Below are positions 7,747 through 18,100 of a stretch of DNA of 64,000 nt, one piece after another. The number at the start of each line of letters is the position of its first letter. Within the stretch, counting starts at the first letter, position 1. The stretch is from GCA-001735895 sp964651385 (GTDB lineage Bacteria; Pseudomonadota; Gammaproteobacteria; GCA-001735895). A program made the translations under genes and the position numbers. The notes under the pieces are model-generated. The model was given only the letters and a program-made list of their open reading frames with translations, searched no databases and was not told the DNA's origin. The DNA lies in assembly GCA_964651385.1 (NCBI GenBank), contig CAZYYM010000005.1, forward strand, positions 16,235 through 80,234, read 5' to 3'.

Positions 7747-10700
7747 TTATGCAGCGACTTCGGCTAATTCGTTTTCGATCCGCGAAAATTCAGATCTTAA
7801 TTCTTTCATAAATTCCGTTGAATCCGGCAATACACCGGATTTTGCCTGATGTTCCAGTGCGGAGGCAAGGCTCGATAGGTTAAGGCCACCTAGATTAGCA
7901 CTGCTCGATTTCAAGCTATGCGCATGACGCATAAAAACCTCGGTATCGCTTTCGATGAAAGACATTTCGAGTGAATCGATTATTTCACGGGAAGATTCTA
8001 TAAATACCGGGATCAATTCATCGAAATCTTCGCCCATATCCTCTTTTAACTGATTAAGTGTTGGTTGATCGATGGCGCCGGTTGCCTGTACTTGTTGCTC
8101 CTTATCGGAGTTTTCGAGGTTAACTGTTTCTGTATTCATAGATGAGTCTCCACTTACCCAGCGATTAAGCACTTCGAGTAATATTTTGCGTGAAAAGGGT
8201 TTTGGAACAAAATCTACCATTCCGGACGCAAGGCATTGCTCGCGATCAGATTTCATGGCATTTGCAGTTAGAGCGATAATGGGTGTTTTCTTATTCAATT
8301 GTGATTCGAATTCGATTATTTCGGCGGTTGCTTCAAATCCGTCTTTCACGGGCATCTGGCAATCCATTAATATGGCATTATAGGTGCCCTGTTTAACTGC
8401 TTCGACGGCTTCCTGGCCATTACCGGTTACAGTGACTTCGAAGCCCTGTTTTTCCAACAAGGAAACAGCAACTTTTTGATTGATAGGGTTGTCTTCCGCC
8501 AGCAATAATTTGTAGCCATGAAAATCATATTGATCCCGAAAATGCTCCTCCTCAACGACGTGGCGGGTAATCAGGCCGGATGTATTGCTCTCGGACTCAA
8601 ATGCTCCCAAAACGTATTCGAGTGTTTCCCGTAAGATTTCCGAATAAGTCGGTTTTTCCAGGTAACCGCGAAAGCCGATTTCCTCGACCGATTTTGCTTC
8701 GCCTTTACCGGCTGCCGATGAATAGAGCACCAGCGGGCAATCAGGAATAGATTCGTCCTGTAAAATTTTCAGACCAAGCTGTTTGCCATCAAGCTCCGGC
8801 ATTAGATAATCGAGTACAGCAATTTCAAACGGCTCTCCGCGAACGGCGGCTTCTTGCATAAGCTGGATTGCTTCCCGGTGGTCGTTGGCCATTGCTACGA
8901 CCATACCGACATGTTCGAGCTGCCGACTGAGTACCTGTAAATTAACCGCGTGATCATCGACTAACAGAATACGCCGGTTTTGCAGCGAGGCATGGTTTAG
9001 TGCCGGTTGCTGGGCGGGAATCGGCATGTCAAGGCTGAAAAAGAACAGGGCGCCCTCGTCAATCTGGCTTTCAACCTGAATCTGGCCGCCCATCAGGGTG
9101 ATCAGTTGGTTGCAAATTGATAATCCGAGGCCCGTACCGCCATATTTACGAGTCGTTGAGGCGTCGGCCTGAGAAAATGAATCGAATAACATGGCGTGTT
9201 TGTCGGCAGCAATGCCAATACCGGTATCGGTCACAGAAATAGTGATATTAGCGTTTTGAGGGGTTGCTTGGTTACACTGAATTTTTAAAATGACATAACC
9301 CTTCTCTGTAAATTTTAATGCGTTGCCGACCAGGTTCATAAAGATTTGGCGTATCCTTCCTGCATCGCCGAAGACTTGTCGAGGGCAATTGGTATCGTAA
9401 TCCAGAATAAGCTCCAGGCCTTTTTCAGCAAATTTCGGTCTCAATAGACTACATACCTCGTAGGCGGAACGCTCAAAATTAAACTCGACGGGCTCCAGGG
9501 TCATTTGCTTTGCTTCAATCTTGGAAAAGTCGAGTATGTCGTTGATTATGGTTAACAAAGCATTACCGGACAGTTCGATCGTATTGACAAATTTCTTTTG
9601 TTCCGAATCCAGTTTGGTGTCAAGCAGCAATTGTGCCATACCCAGCACGCCGTTCATTGGCGTTCTGATTTCATGGCTCATCGTTGCGAGAAACTGGCTT
9701 TTGGCCTGAACTGCCGCTTCGGCCCCCTCTTTTGCCGCGAGTAGTAAGGCCTCCGCTTTTTTACTCTCGGTAATATCGGACAGGATGGTAGAGAAATATT
9801 GAGTACCATCGAAACTGGCCTGGTGGCGCATGATGATTTGCGAAACCATTATCGTTTTGCCATGATTGATTTTGAGTTTTGATTCGCCCTGCCAGGCATT
9901 GCTCATAAATGCAGTCGGAATAGCGGTATTGAGTAGTAATTCATATTCTTCTTCAGGGATTATTGAGCGTAAATTCAGCGAACCGTCGATTTCACCCTGA
10001 ATACCCAGTAAATTCCGCATGGCCTGATTGAGCGATAAAATGGAACCATCGAACGTGAAGGTTGCGATAAGCTCGGGGCTGGATTCGGTAATTTGTAAGA
10101 GACGCGATTGTTCCTGTCGTACCCTATATTGTTCAGAAATATCGTTAAAGGAAATAACCAGTCCGGAAATTTCATTTTCGATATAGCGTGGACTACAGGT
10201 ATATTGCACATAGATGAACACGCCATCGGAGCGGATGAAGGTATCGAGATCGATTTCCCGCACATCGCCTTTTTCGAGGCAACTGATTATTGGCGAGTCT
10301 TTCGCGTCATACTTTCCATCAAGCGGTTTTTTCGGCTGTATCCAGTCGTGGAAACTTTCACCGAATATGCTGTCGTCATATTCCAGTATTTCTAGTGCGG
10401 ACCGGTTCATAAAGCTAATTTTTCCACTTTGGTTAAGCTCGACAATACCGGCGTGAATCGAATTTAATAAATCTTTCGATTTTTTATAAGTCTGAGTCAG
10501 TGCTTCCTCCTGACGGAGTTGCTCGGTCATATCATTGATGTGAATGGTGAAAATATTACCATCATGGCTGGCTATGGCGCTGACTGTCAGGCGAGCTGTG
10601 ATCAATTCGCCGTTGCGGGTTGTAATATCGGTGATATAGTCGCGGGGCTTAAAATTACTGTCAGTTATCAACGATTTGATTCCACCAAGTATTTCCGCGT

Positions 10701-11469
10701 CCGACTTTGAATCGGGGGAAATAATTTCGACCAGATCACGTTCGATAACCTGATCACGCCGCCAACCGAAAACAGCTTCTGCGGTATCATTCCAGTCGAT
10801 TATTTTAAATTCGGGATTGATAGTGACAACCGCATTAGTCGAGGTGTTGATGATGTCGCGAATTTGTTTTTCTCTGGCCTCGAATTTGATCGAACGCTCG
10901 ATATTGGAGTTTGTATTTGCCCCCACTTTTAATGCACTGGACACGATAATGAGATAGTAGAGGGCAATTACAATGACCAGCGCTGTGGATTCTTCTATAT
11001 CTGAACGCGCTACCGTGAATATTAGCGGCCATAAAGTTAGTGTAATAAATATCGTACTCAATCGCGCCAGGCCATTCATCGAAGTAAGCGCGCCGACGGT
11101 TACACCCGCGAGAACCAGAACCGAAATAGACATTAAAAAAGGTTTGCCCGGATCGATGAATAAAACAGAGACAGCCCCCCAGCCAAACCCCGACAGAATG
11201 ATATTGGCAGTAAGGTATTTTAAATACTGTTGCTCAGAGAGCATTTCCTTACGCTGATAAAGATAGCCGACGAGCCCACGGCTGAGAAACAGCACGATAA
11301 TAAATCCGGTCCATCCTAAAACCAGCGGGTTTGGAAATTTGCCCAGATAAATGTAACACAGGAAAGAAGATGCAACGATGCCACCAAATACCGAATTCGG
11401 TAAATTGAGATTGAACTGAAGGAGTATGCGCCTTAAAAATGCCGTCTTTTCGAAAGTTGATCCAGACAC
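7747..11469 (-). CDS. Hybrid sensor histidine kinase (membrane, 3 PAS, HK, 2 REC, HPt)
   Basis: A 1240-aa multidomain kinase. The first 195 residues hold about six hydrophobic segments with no large periplasmic loop. Three PAS-like domains follow (about 205-310, 330-440, 455-570). The dimerisation domain has MSHEIRTPMNG with the phosphorylated His near residue 600. The ATPase has NLVGNALKFT, DTGIGI and GTGLGLS. Receiver 1 (Asp near 888, LDYLMPELDG) and receiver 2 (Asp near 1036, MDCQMPVKDG, with KPFS) lead to an HPt domain with RHAHSLKSSS (His near 1183). This layout supports a full His-Asp-His-Asp relay of the BarA class. It starts with GTG 4 nt after the stop of the REC-phosphatase gene, which suggests coupled translation. 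The input is unknown. Confidence 0.9.
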   Translation of the reverse strand: MSGSTFEKTAFLRRILLQFNLNLPNSVFGGIVASSFLCYIYLGKFPNPLVLGWTGFIIVLFLSRGLVGYLYQRKEMLSEQQYLKYLTANIILSGFGWGAVSVLFIDPGKPFLMSISVLVLAGVTVGALTSMNGLARLSTIFITLTLWPLIFTVARSDIEESTALVIVIALYYLIIVSSALKVGANTNSNIERSIKFEAREKQIRDIINTSTNAVVTINPEFKIIDWNDTAEAVFGWRRDQVIERDLVEIISPDSKSDAEILGGIKSLITDSNFKPRDYITDITTRNGELITARLTVSAIASHDGNIFTIHINDMTEQLRQEEALTQTYKKSKDLLNSIHAGIVELNQSGKISFMNRSALEILEYDDSIFGESFHDWIQPKKPLDGKYDAKDSPIISCLEKGDVREIDLDTFIRSDGVFIYVQYTCSPRYIENEISGLVISFNDISEQYRVRQEQSRLLQITESSPELIATFTFDGSILSLNQAMRNLLGIQGEIDGSLNLRSIIPEEEYELLLNTAIPTAFMSNAWQGESKLKINHGKTIMVSQIIMRHQASFDGTQYFSTILSDITESKKAEALLLAAKEGAEAAVQAKSQFLATMSHEIRTPMNGVLGMAQLLLDTKLDSEQKKFVNTIELSGNALLTIINDILDFSKIEAKQMTLEPVEFNFERSAYEVCSLLRPKFAEKGLELILDYDTNCPRQVFGDAGRIRQIFMNLVGNALKFTEKGYVILKIQCNQATPQNANITISVTDTGIGIAADKHAMLFDSFSQADASTTRKYGGTGLGLSICNQLITLMGGQIQVESQIDEGALFFFSLDMPIPAQQPALNHASLQNRRILLVDDHAVNLQVLSRQLEHVGMVVAMANDHREAIQLMQEAAVRGEPFEIAVLDYLMPELDGKQLGLKILQDESIPDCPLVLYSSAAGKGEAKSVEEIGFRGYLEKPTYSEILRETLEYVLGAFESESNTSGLITRHVVEEEHFRDQYDFHGYKLLLAEDNPINQKVAVSLLEKQGFEVTVTGNGQEAVEAVKQGTYNAILMDCQMPVKDGFEATAEIIEFESQLNKKTPIIALTANAMKSDREQCLASGMVDFVPKPFSRKILLEVLNRWVSGDSSMNTETVNLENSDKEQQVQATGAIDQPTLNQLKEDMGEDFDELIPVFIESSREIIDSLEMSFIESDTEVFMRHAHSLKSSSANLGGLNLSSLASALEHQAKSGVLPDSTEFMKELRSEFSRIENELAEVAA

Positions 11470-11473
11470 TGGG

Positions 11474-13168
11474 TTAACTGGTTATCCACTGAAAACTGGC
11501 TTTGGCAATATTTCCCTGGCCTTCATAGTCGAGTGATTCGCAAAGGTCGTTGATTAATAAAATTCCGCGGCCACATAATATCGTATTGTCATCCCTGGCA
11601 CGTTGATGGTTTTTATAATCGAAGCCCTTACCGCTATCTTCGACACGCAGTAAAATACGCCTCATGTCGGCAGATTGTTCGACTGCCAATTCAAAAACCA
11701 CATAGCCCGAGTCGAGTACTGCCAGACGCGATTCTCGTTCCTCGAAATAGCGTGCAAAACCAACCGGATCCGATTTCAGCCTGGAATCGAGCCCCAGCAC
11801 GCCATGATCGAGCGCATTGACGTATAATTCAGTAATGGCGGTAAATAATGATTGTCGTTCACTTTCGAGATCTTCCATTTCGAGAATCTGATTAACCAGT
11901 ATCGGTACCGGGTTTGTTTCTCGTAAGCGAGCGCCGCTAAAATTTAAAGTCATGCGCCATTCGCCCTGTTTTGCCCTGGATTTTTTGATCACGCCATGCA
12001 TTTCGCTGGCATTGACCTTTGGCAATAGAGAACTAACGCAAGTAAGTTCGACCAGAGTCACGTCATCAACCTGAGTCATGCCTCCACAGAAATCATCGAG
12101 CGCGGTAAATATTTGTTTATAAACTCCACCGATTGGCGCTCCGGTAATGGCCTTTTCAAGGCGCTCGTCACCGAATTCCTCATCGTCGGCATTTCGCGCT
12201 TCAGTGAGCCCATCGCTAAACATCAGAATTTTATCATCAGGTTTGATCGGGACGTATGCTACGACTTCCTTAGGATCGATTTCGGCAATAACGCCGAGGG
12301 GTAATCCTTTCGATTTGAGCCGCTTTTTAATTTTGTTGGTAGTACCTTCGACGACAAGCAAATCAGGCATTCCCGCATTAAAAATTAACGCGTGCTCAAG
12401 GTCGTGGCTGACCACCACAAGCTGTACACCAAAAAACATACCCACCGGTAATAGGGATTTGAGTTTTTTATTGATGCCAGAAAGGATATTTTCCGGGCTG
12501 AAGCCTTTCGATGTCATGGCATGAAATACTTCAGATACCGGCATGGCGCCTAGCGCTGCAGACAGGCCATGCCCGGTGAAGTCTCCGATCAAAAAAAACA
12601 AATCGCGCGATGGAGAATAAGCCGATAATACCATGTCGCCGCTGAATGTACCTGCAGGGCGAATTTTGCTGTTGATATTCGGGTTATTAATATTGGTACC
12701 CTGAATCGCGTTAATGAAGACCGACTCGGCTATTTCCTGTTCGCGATGGATCATGCTGTACATACCTTGAATTTCCTGGTTCAGGGCGGAAATTCGTTGC
12801 ATGGCGCGGATTTTGCTTTGTAGAATAAACTTGTCGTATGGCTTGACCATGAAGTCGTCGCCACCGGCCTCAATACAGCGACCGAGCGATTCCTCGTCGG
12901 TCATCGCCGTCAGAAAAATAATCGGAATAAAGCGATTACCGGCGCTGGCCTTGATATTTACGGTTGCCTCGTAGCCGTCGACCTCGGGCATCATTACATC
13001 CATAAAAATAATGCTGGGTCGCTCACTTTTATACAGGTCGATGGCTTCCTGACCATTGACTGCTTCGATGGTTTGGTAGCCTTGTTTTTTTAATAACGAC
13101 CTTAAAATGAGCCGATTGGTCATTTCGTCATCTACGATTAATGCTTTGCCGAGGTCTTGAGTAGTCAT
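11474..13168 (-). CDS. Response regulator: receiver, PP2C/SpoIIE phosphatase, anti-sigma-type ATPase
   Basis: The 564-aa protein begins with a CheY-like receiver (LIVDDEMTN, phosphoacceptor in MDVMMPEVDG near residue 62, VKPYD). A PP2C-type Ser/Thr phosphatase follows, with metal motifs GDMVLSAYS, IGDFTGHGLSAALG and FSDGLTEARN. The C-terminus is an RsbW-like ATPase (ELYVNALDHG, VEDSGKGFD, GRGILLIND). This order is that of HsbR in Pseudomonas, which acts on an anti-sigma antagonist. The frame is open 48 codons further upstream, but homology begins at this ATG. It forms an operon with the downstream hybrid kinase, the likely phosphodonor. No STAS antagonist is seen nearby. Confidence 0.88.
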   Translation of the reverse strand: MTTQDLGKALIVDDEMTNRLILRSLLKKQGYQTIEAVNGQEAIDLYKSERPSIIFMDVMMPEVDGYEATVNIKASAGNRFIPIIFLTAMTDEESLGRCIEAGGDDFMVKPYDKFILQSKIRAMQRISALNQEIQGMYSMIHREQEIAESVFINAIQGTNINNPNINSKIRPAGTFSGDMVLSAYSPSRDLFFLIGDFTGHGLSAALGAMPVSEVFHAMTSKGFSPENILSGINKKLKSLLPVGMFFGVQLVVVSHDLEHALIFNAGMPDLLVVEGTTNKIKKRLKSKGLPLGVIAEIDPKEVVAYVPIKPDDKILMFSDGLTEARNADDEEFGDERLEKAITGAPIGGVYKQIFTALDDFCGGMTQVDDVTLVELTCVSSLLPKVNASEMHGVIKKSRAKQGEWRMTLNFSGARLRETNPVPILVNQILEMEDLESERQSLFTAITELYVNALDHGVLGLDSRLKSDPVGFARYFEERESRLAVLDSGYVVFELAVEQSADMRRILLRVEDSGKGFDYKNHQRARDDNTILCGRGILLINDLCESLDYEGQGNIAKASFQWITS

Positions 13169-13308
13169 AATAGTAAAAATCAGACCACACACAAAAAGCT
13201 GCGACCGGTGATTTTTAGAGTAATCCTTATTACGAAAGAATACTGTCTTTTTAGTACATATGGCCGGTAAATCAAGCCTTAAGCGCTTTACTGATAGTTG
13301 TATGCCTT

Positions 13309-15153
13309 TCAAATAGCGCTGTCGGGCCAGCCCAGTTTTGCTGCCAATCCGGAATGTCGTCGGCTCGGCTTTCGACAGGCGGTTTCGATGGACTGCTGCG
13401 ATGCGTGTATGGATAAGTAACGTCGTGCCCGGGTAATACCCGTATACAACAGTTCACGCGTCAAACTATGAGGCTGATCGGGGGGTAAAATCAAGGTGAC
13501 GTGATCAAATTCAGAGCCTTGCGATTTATGTACGGTCATCGACCAGGCCGGCAGGTTTTCCGGCAGATTGGTGATGGTAATGGCGCGTAGCTGGCCGGCC
13601 TGGTTATCTTTGAAATAGGCTTTGAGCTGGCCGTTTTCGTCGTTCCATAGCAAGCCTGTATCACCGTTAAACAATTCGAGCTCGTAGTCGTTGGCGGTAA
13701 TCAAAATGGCTTGACCCCGGAAGTTCGGTTCCTGGCTAATCCATTGCCTGGTACGCATTAAATCTTCGATGGCACGATTCATCTGTTTAACGCCAAAGGC
13801 ACCGGATTGTACGGCACAAAGCACGCGAAATTGTTCAAATGCCAATAATGCCTGCTCGACAGTTGCGCTGCTTATCACCGCATAATATCGATCAACAATT
13901 GCGCGCAGCGTCGAATCAGGCAGACCGTCAGCCCGGATTGGCAGCCATTCAAGCTGTTCTCCAGAGCGCTTTAAAAGCTCGATGGATTCTTCAGATTGTC
14001 CGCGGTTGATCCGTTGCGCGAGCTGCCCGATACCTTGCTGCGACGCAAAACGATAGCTGTGGGTTAATAGTGCGATCGAGTTGGCAATTTTCGGGGACTG
14101 TGGAGTATAGCCAACAGTAGTGTTCTTGTTAGTGCTGGACTGGTGCGTTATCGGCTCAAGATAATCGGGTAATTTATCTGAATACGGTATGGTCTGGCCC
14201 TGGCCGGTAATATCTCCGAAGACGTTACCGGCGGCGACAGAAGCCAGTTGGTTGCGGTCGCCGAGCAGAATAATACGGGTATGTCCCGGCAACGCATCGA
14301 GCAATCGATACATTAACGGCAAATCGACCATCGAAGCCTCGTCCACCACCAGGCAATCAAGCGGAAGCAGGTATTGCCGGGAATAACGAAACCCGTTTTT
14401 CCGGTAACCCAGTAATCGATGAATGGTCGATGCCTGGTTCGGGAACAAAGCGGCAACCGTGTTATTGGTCTGGTTACGTTCTAGACCGAGCCTAATTGAC
14501 TCCATTAATCTGGCTGCAGCTTTGCCGGTAGGTGCCGTGAGTTGAATGCGCAGGTCAGGTTTCTGCGATAATAGTACCGATAAAATATTAACCACAATAG
14601 TGGTTTTTCCGGTACCGGGACCACCGCATATGACGGTGAAACGGCGTTTTACCGAGAGCGCCACGGCGCGTTTCTGATCTTCGAAGAAACCGTCGATTTT
14701 GTCGGGATACAGAACATCGAGCTCGGCATTGAGTTTAGTCTCATTGATGACATCCTTGTCACCCAGACGAGACAAGATAGTATCCGATACAGCGGTTTCG
14801 TAGCGCCAGAAACGGTGTAAATAGAGTCGTCCGTGTTCGAGTATCAGTGGTGAAATATCTCCGGGAAAACCCACCGGACGGGATGCTCGTAAAGTTTCGC
14901 ACCAGTCATTCAGCCCGGGGCCGACAGGCAGGTCAGTTGAGCCCATTCGATCCGATTCAAACAGCACTACGTCGTGATACTGTTCGAGCATAAGGCAAAC
15001 GTCACCTTGTTGGCAGACTTCGCTGAGCAGCGCAGCGCTATAGGCTAATAGCGAGTCGATATTCTGATCTGCTGTGTCCGCGATAAAGACAGCAAAGTGA
15101 TAACTTAATGGACTAATTTCCCGACTATCAAGTAATTTTGCGAGCAGATTCAC
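13309..15153 (-). CDS. recD: Exodeoxyribonuclease V alpha subunit RecD
   Basis: RecD is the 5'-3' helicase of RecBCD, which processes double-strand ends. I place the start at the GTG at 15153, 13 nt after the recB stop, with a GAGG ribosome-binding site formed at the recB stop codon; this gives 614 aa, close to E. coli RecD (608). The longer open frame to 15354 only reads through recB in another frame. Motifs are GGPGTGKTT (Walker A), LVVDEASMVD (Walker B) and TVHKSQGSEFDHVTL (motif VI region). It is the last gene of recC-recB-recD. Confidence 0.93.
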   Translation of the reverse strand: MNLLAKLLDSREISPLSYHFAVFIADTADQNIDSLLAYSAALLSEVCQQGDVCLMLEQYHDVVLFESDRMGSTDLPVGPGLNDWCETLRASRPVGFPGDISPLILEHGRLYLHRFWRYETAVSDTILSRLGDKDVINETKLNAELDVLYPDKIDGFFEDQKRAVALSVKRRFTVICGGPGTGKTTIVVNILSVLLSQKPDLRIQLTAPTGKAAARLMESIRLGLERNQTNNTVAALFPNQASTIHRLLGYRKNGFRYSRQYLLPLDCLVVDEASMVDLPLMYRLLDALPGHTRIILLGDRNQLASVAAGNVFGDITGQGQTIPYSDKLPDYLEPITHQSSTNKNTTVGYTPQSPKIANSIALLTHSYRFASQQGIGQLAQRINRGQSEESIELLKRSGEQLEWLPIRADGLPDSTLRAIVDRYYAVISSATVEQALLAFEQFRVLCAVQSGAFGVKQMNRAIEDLMRTRQWISQEPNFRGQAILITANDYELELFNGDTGLLWNDENGQLKAYFKDNQAGQLRAITITNLPENLPAWSMTVHKSQGSEFDHVTLILPPDQPHSLTRELLYTGITRARRYLSIHASQQSIETACRKPSRRHSGLAAKLGWPDSAI

Positions 15154-15166
15154 GCGCCAGTCAACC

Positions 15167-18100
15167 TCAGCGCCGGGCCAGCAAAAATTGATCCAGCAAT
15201 TCAATCTGCGCCAACCCCGGGCGATTGAAGTAAACGCCGAAATCTGTGCCGTGTTGTTCGCGCATGCCCCGTAAAAATAGATAATAACTGCCGCCGAAAT
15301 GCTGCTCGAAATTATACTCTTTAAGGCGCTTATGCAGATAACGATGCAGCGCAATCGAATAGATCAGAGACTGCAAATCGTATCTTCGATCTAGCATGGC
15401 GCGTTCTAGTTTAGCCGGCGAATAATCCAGTAATGTGGGTCCGAGATAGTTACTTTTGTAATCGACGATGTAATACTTCCCCTGAAATTCAAACACCAGA
15501 TCGATTACCCCAGTGATTAAACCGCGAAAACTTTGAGCAGTTAAACTTTCTATTGGTTTCCGGGTAAAGCTTGATAAGCATTGGTTCAATGCATCGATAT
15601 CGAGTTGCCCGACCGCGAAATCGAATACCAGTTCGTTCAGGCGTTGCTGACTGGAAATGACTGACAGACTGAGGCCCGGCTGCAAGAGTGGTGTCCGTAT
15701 GATTTCCCGGAACCATTCAAGCAGAATAGCTATCTGCGGATCAGTCAGTTCGACACCAAAACGTGGTGCGAACTGCTTCAGTAAGGTTAGACTTTGCTTA
15801 TGGATTTGGCCGGCAAAATCAAGGTGCTCAAAAACCTGGTGTAATAGGAGCCCGACGTGGCTGCCGGCTGGAAAATTAATGATCGGATCACGGCCGATAT
15901 CGCGCGACCCCTGATGACTAACCTGGTGGATATCTCGTGTTAATGCGGTGAAACTGGCGATTTTCCACGGGTTCGATTTTCCACCTTGAAAAGTAGCCGG
16001 TTTTAAATGGCACGGCTGTAGCGGGGCGGCCTCGGCGATTGCTATCGGTGAGCCCTCTGGTAAATCCCGGTATTCAATTCCACCCAGAGAGGAATGGCAC
16101 AACGCGTCAATATCGCCGTCGATATCGTGATCGAGATCATAGGCTCGCGGTAAATGCTGATCCAGGTCACTGGCAGATTGTTTCGGGTGCAATAAAAAGC
16201 CCAGAGCGGTTTTTGCCGGCGACGAATTTTTTGAACGCTCGCTAATTTTGCCCCAGACCAGGTAAACCTTAGCACGGGCCCGGGTCAATGCGACATAAAC
16301 CAGACGCAGGTCCTCGGCCAGGCGTTCTTTTTCTGATATCAAAGCGTGCTGCTCAAAATTATCCGAGCCGATATCAATGACCGGATTGTTCGCCCGATCA
16401 TGGAACTCAAGTGGACTGGCACCGCTGAGATCACGCGGTTTAGCGGTCCACAGGTAGGGGATAAATACTACGGGATACTCGAGCCCCTTACTCTTGTGAA
16501 TGGTAATGATTTTGACGAGATCGCGATCGCTTTCGAGACGCAATTCAGATTCCTCGATGGAAGGGCCATCAGCCTCCTGCCGAAACCAGTTCAACAGCGC
16601 GTCGATCCCGGTCGAACGTTGGCTGCGTTGTTGTAACAATTCTGCCAGATGCAACAGATTGGTCATGCGACGTTCCGAAGACGGTTGCGCTGCCAGGATT
16701 TCTCCAATTTGTAATTCCTGTAATAAATGCTGGAACATGACGATAAAGCCTTTTTGCAACCACAGATGGTTGAGCTGTTGGAAAACATCGAGCCAGTGTT
16801 GCCAGGCAGTCTCGTCATTCAATCGAGCCGACATCGCCAGGTAATCCAGATTGAGCAGAGAGCTTGCTAGTGCTGCGCGCAAGTAGCGGCGCTCGCCGCA
16901 ATGATTGATTGCCTCGAGCAAGCAGATCAGGCCGGTGGCTTCGTCACTAGCAAATACCTTGTCGCGGCCGATTGTAATGGCCCTAATCCCATAGTCGGCA
17001 AGCACATCGCGTAGTGCATTACCCTCGTAACCGGTGCGTACCAGTACCGCTATATCACCGCTATGCAAGGGTTTCTGATCGAGCAACGCTCGCCCATTAT
17101 TACCTGCCGTTATGAGCTTTGAGATTTCACTTGCTGTGGCGCGATGAACTTTGTCGTAACTGTTTGTTTTACTGTCTAGCTTAGCTTGGCATTGTGCCGG
17201 AATTTTCCAGATAGTGATCGGCGTTACCGCAGACTTGTCGAGCAGCAGAGATGCCCGGTTATTTCTGTCTGTTGCAAATGCCGGCGAGAACGTGATCGCG
17301 TCACTGTAGATAAAGGGATCGGATCGGAGTGTAAAAATACGATTAACCGCTTCTACCAGGGCCCTATCGGACCGCCAGTTGGTTTGTAATGTATAGATAT
17401 CGACACGGCTGTGTTGCCGGGCCTGCATATAAGTGAAAATATCTCCGCCGCGAAAACTGTAAATGGCCTGCTTGGGATCACCGATCATGGTAAAACTAGT
17501 GTCTTCGCCCTCGAAGTAAATACGGTAGAAAATATCATATTGAACGGCGTCGGTATCCTGAAATTCATCAATCATGGCGACAGCGTACTGTCTGCGGATT
17601 GTCTCTGCCAATGCAGTGCCACCGGGCGCATTCAGACCTTCCAACAAACGGTTTAGCAGGTCATCGTAGGCGATCACATCCGAAGCAAGTTTGCTACGCC
17701 GAATATGTTCTCGGGCATAGGCATGGGCCTCAAAATTTGCGCGAGTTTTTAACCGGGTTTCAACCCGCTTTTTTCGAATTAAAAATTCGTCGGTCGAGGT
17801 AAAAAAAGCATGATTTAGATTGTTATCCTCTCCTGCTCTGGACGGTTTAGACTCCTTGTGTAGTTGAGTGCTAGCAAGAAAATGTAAATTGCCGGGAATA
17901 TTTAACAGTTCAGGCTGGTCAAAAAATGCATCGCAGGTATCTAAAAATCCAGCGAAATTGTCTTCGTGATAGGGTAAGGTTTTATTGCGTCTTAAAACTT
18001 TTGAATCCTTCAAAATCAATTTGACGGCAGAACGATTTGAACGCCATTGAAAGGCGAGGTCTTTGAGATTTAGCTGTAGTCCGTGAATATGATCAAACAA

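Noticed and set aside
13169..13312. 48-residue N-terminal extension of the receiver-phosphatase protein
   Set aside because: The residues are basic and non-domain-like, and the receiver begins right after the internal ATG.
15154..15354. N-terminal extension of recD
   Set aside because: It lies inside recB in another frame and lacks RecD similarity; the GTG at 15153 explains the start.
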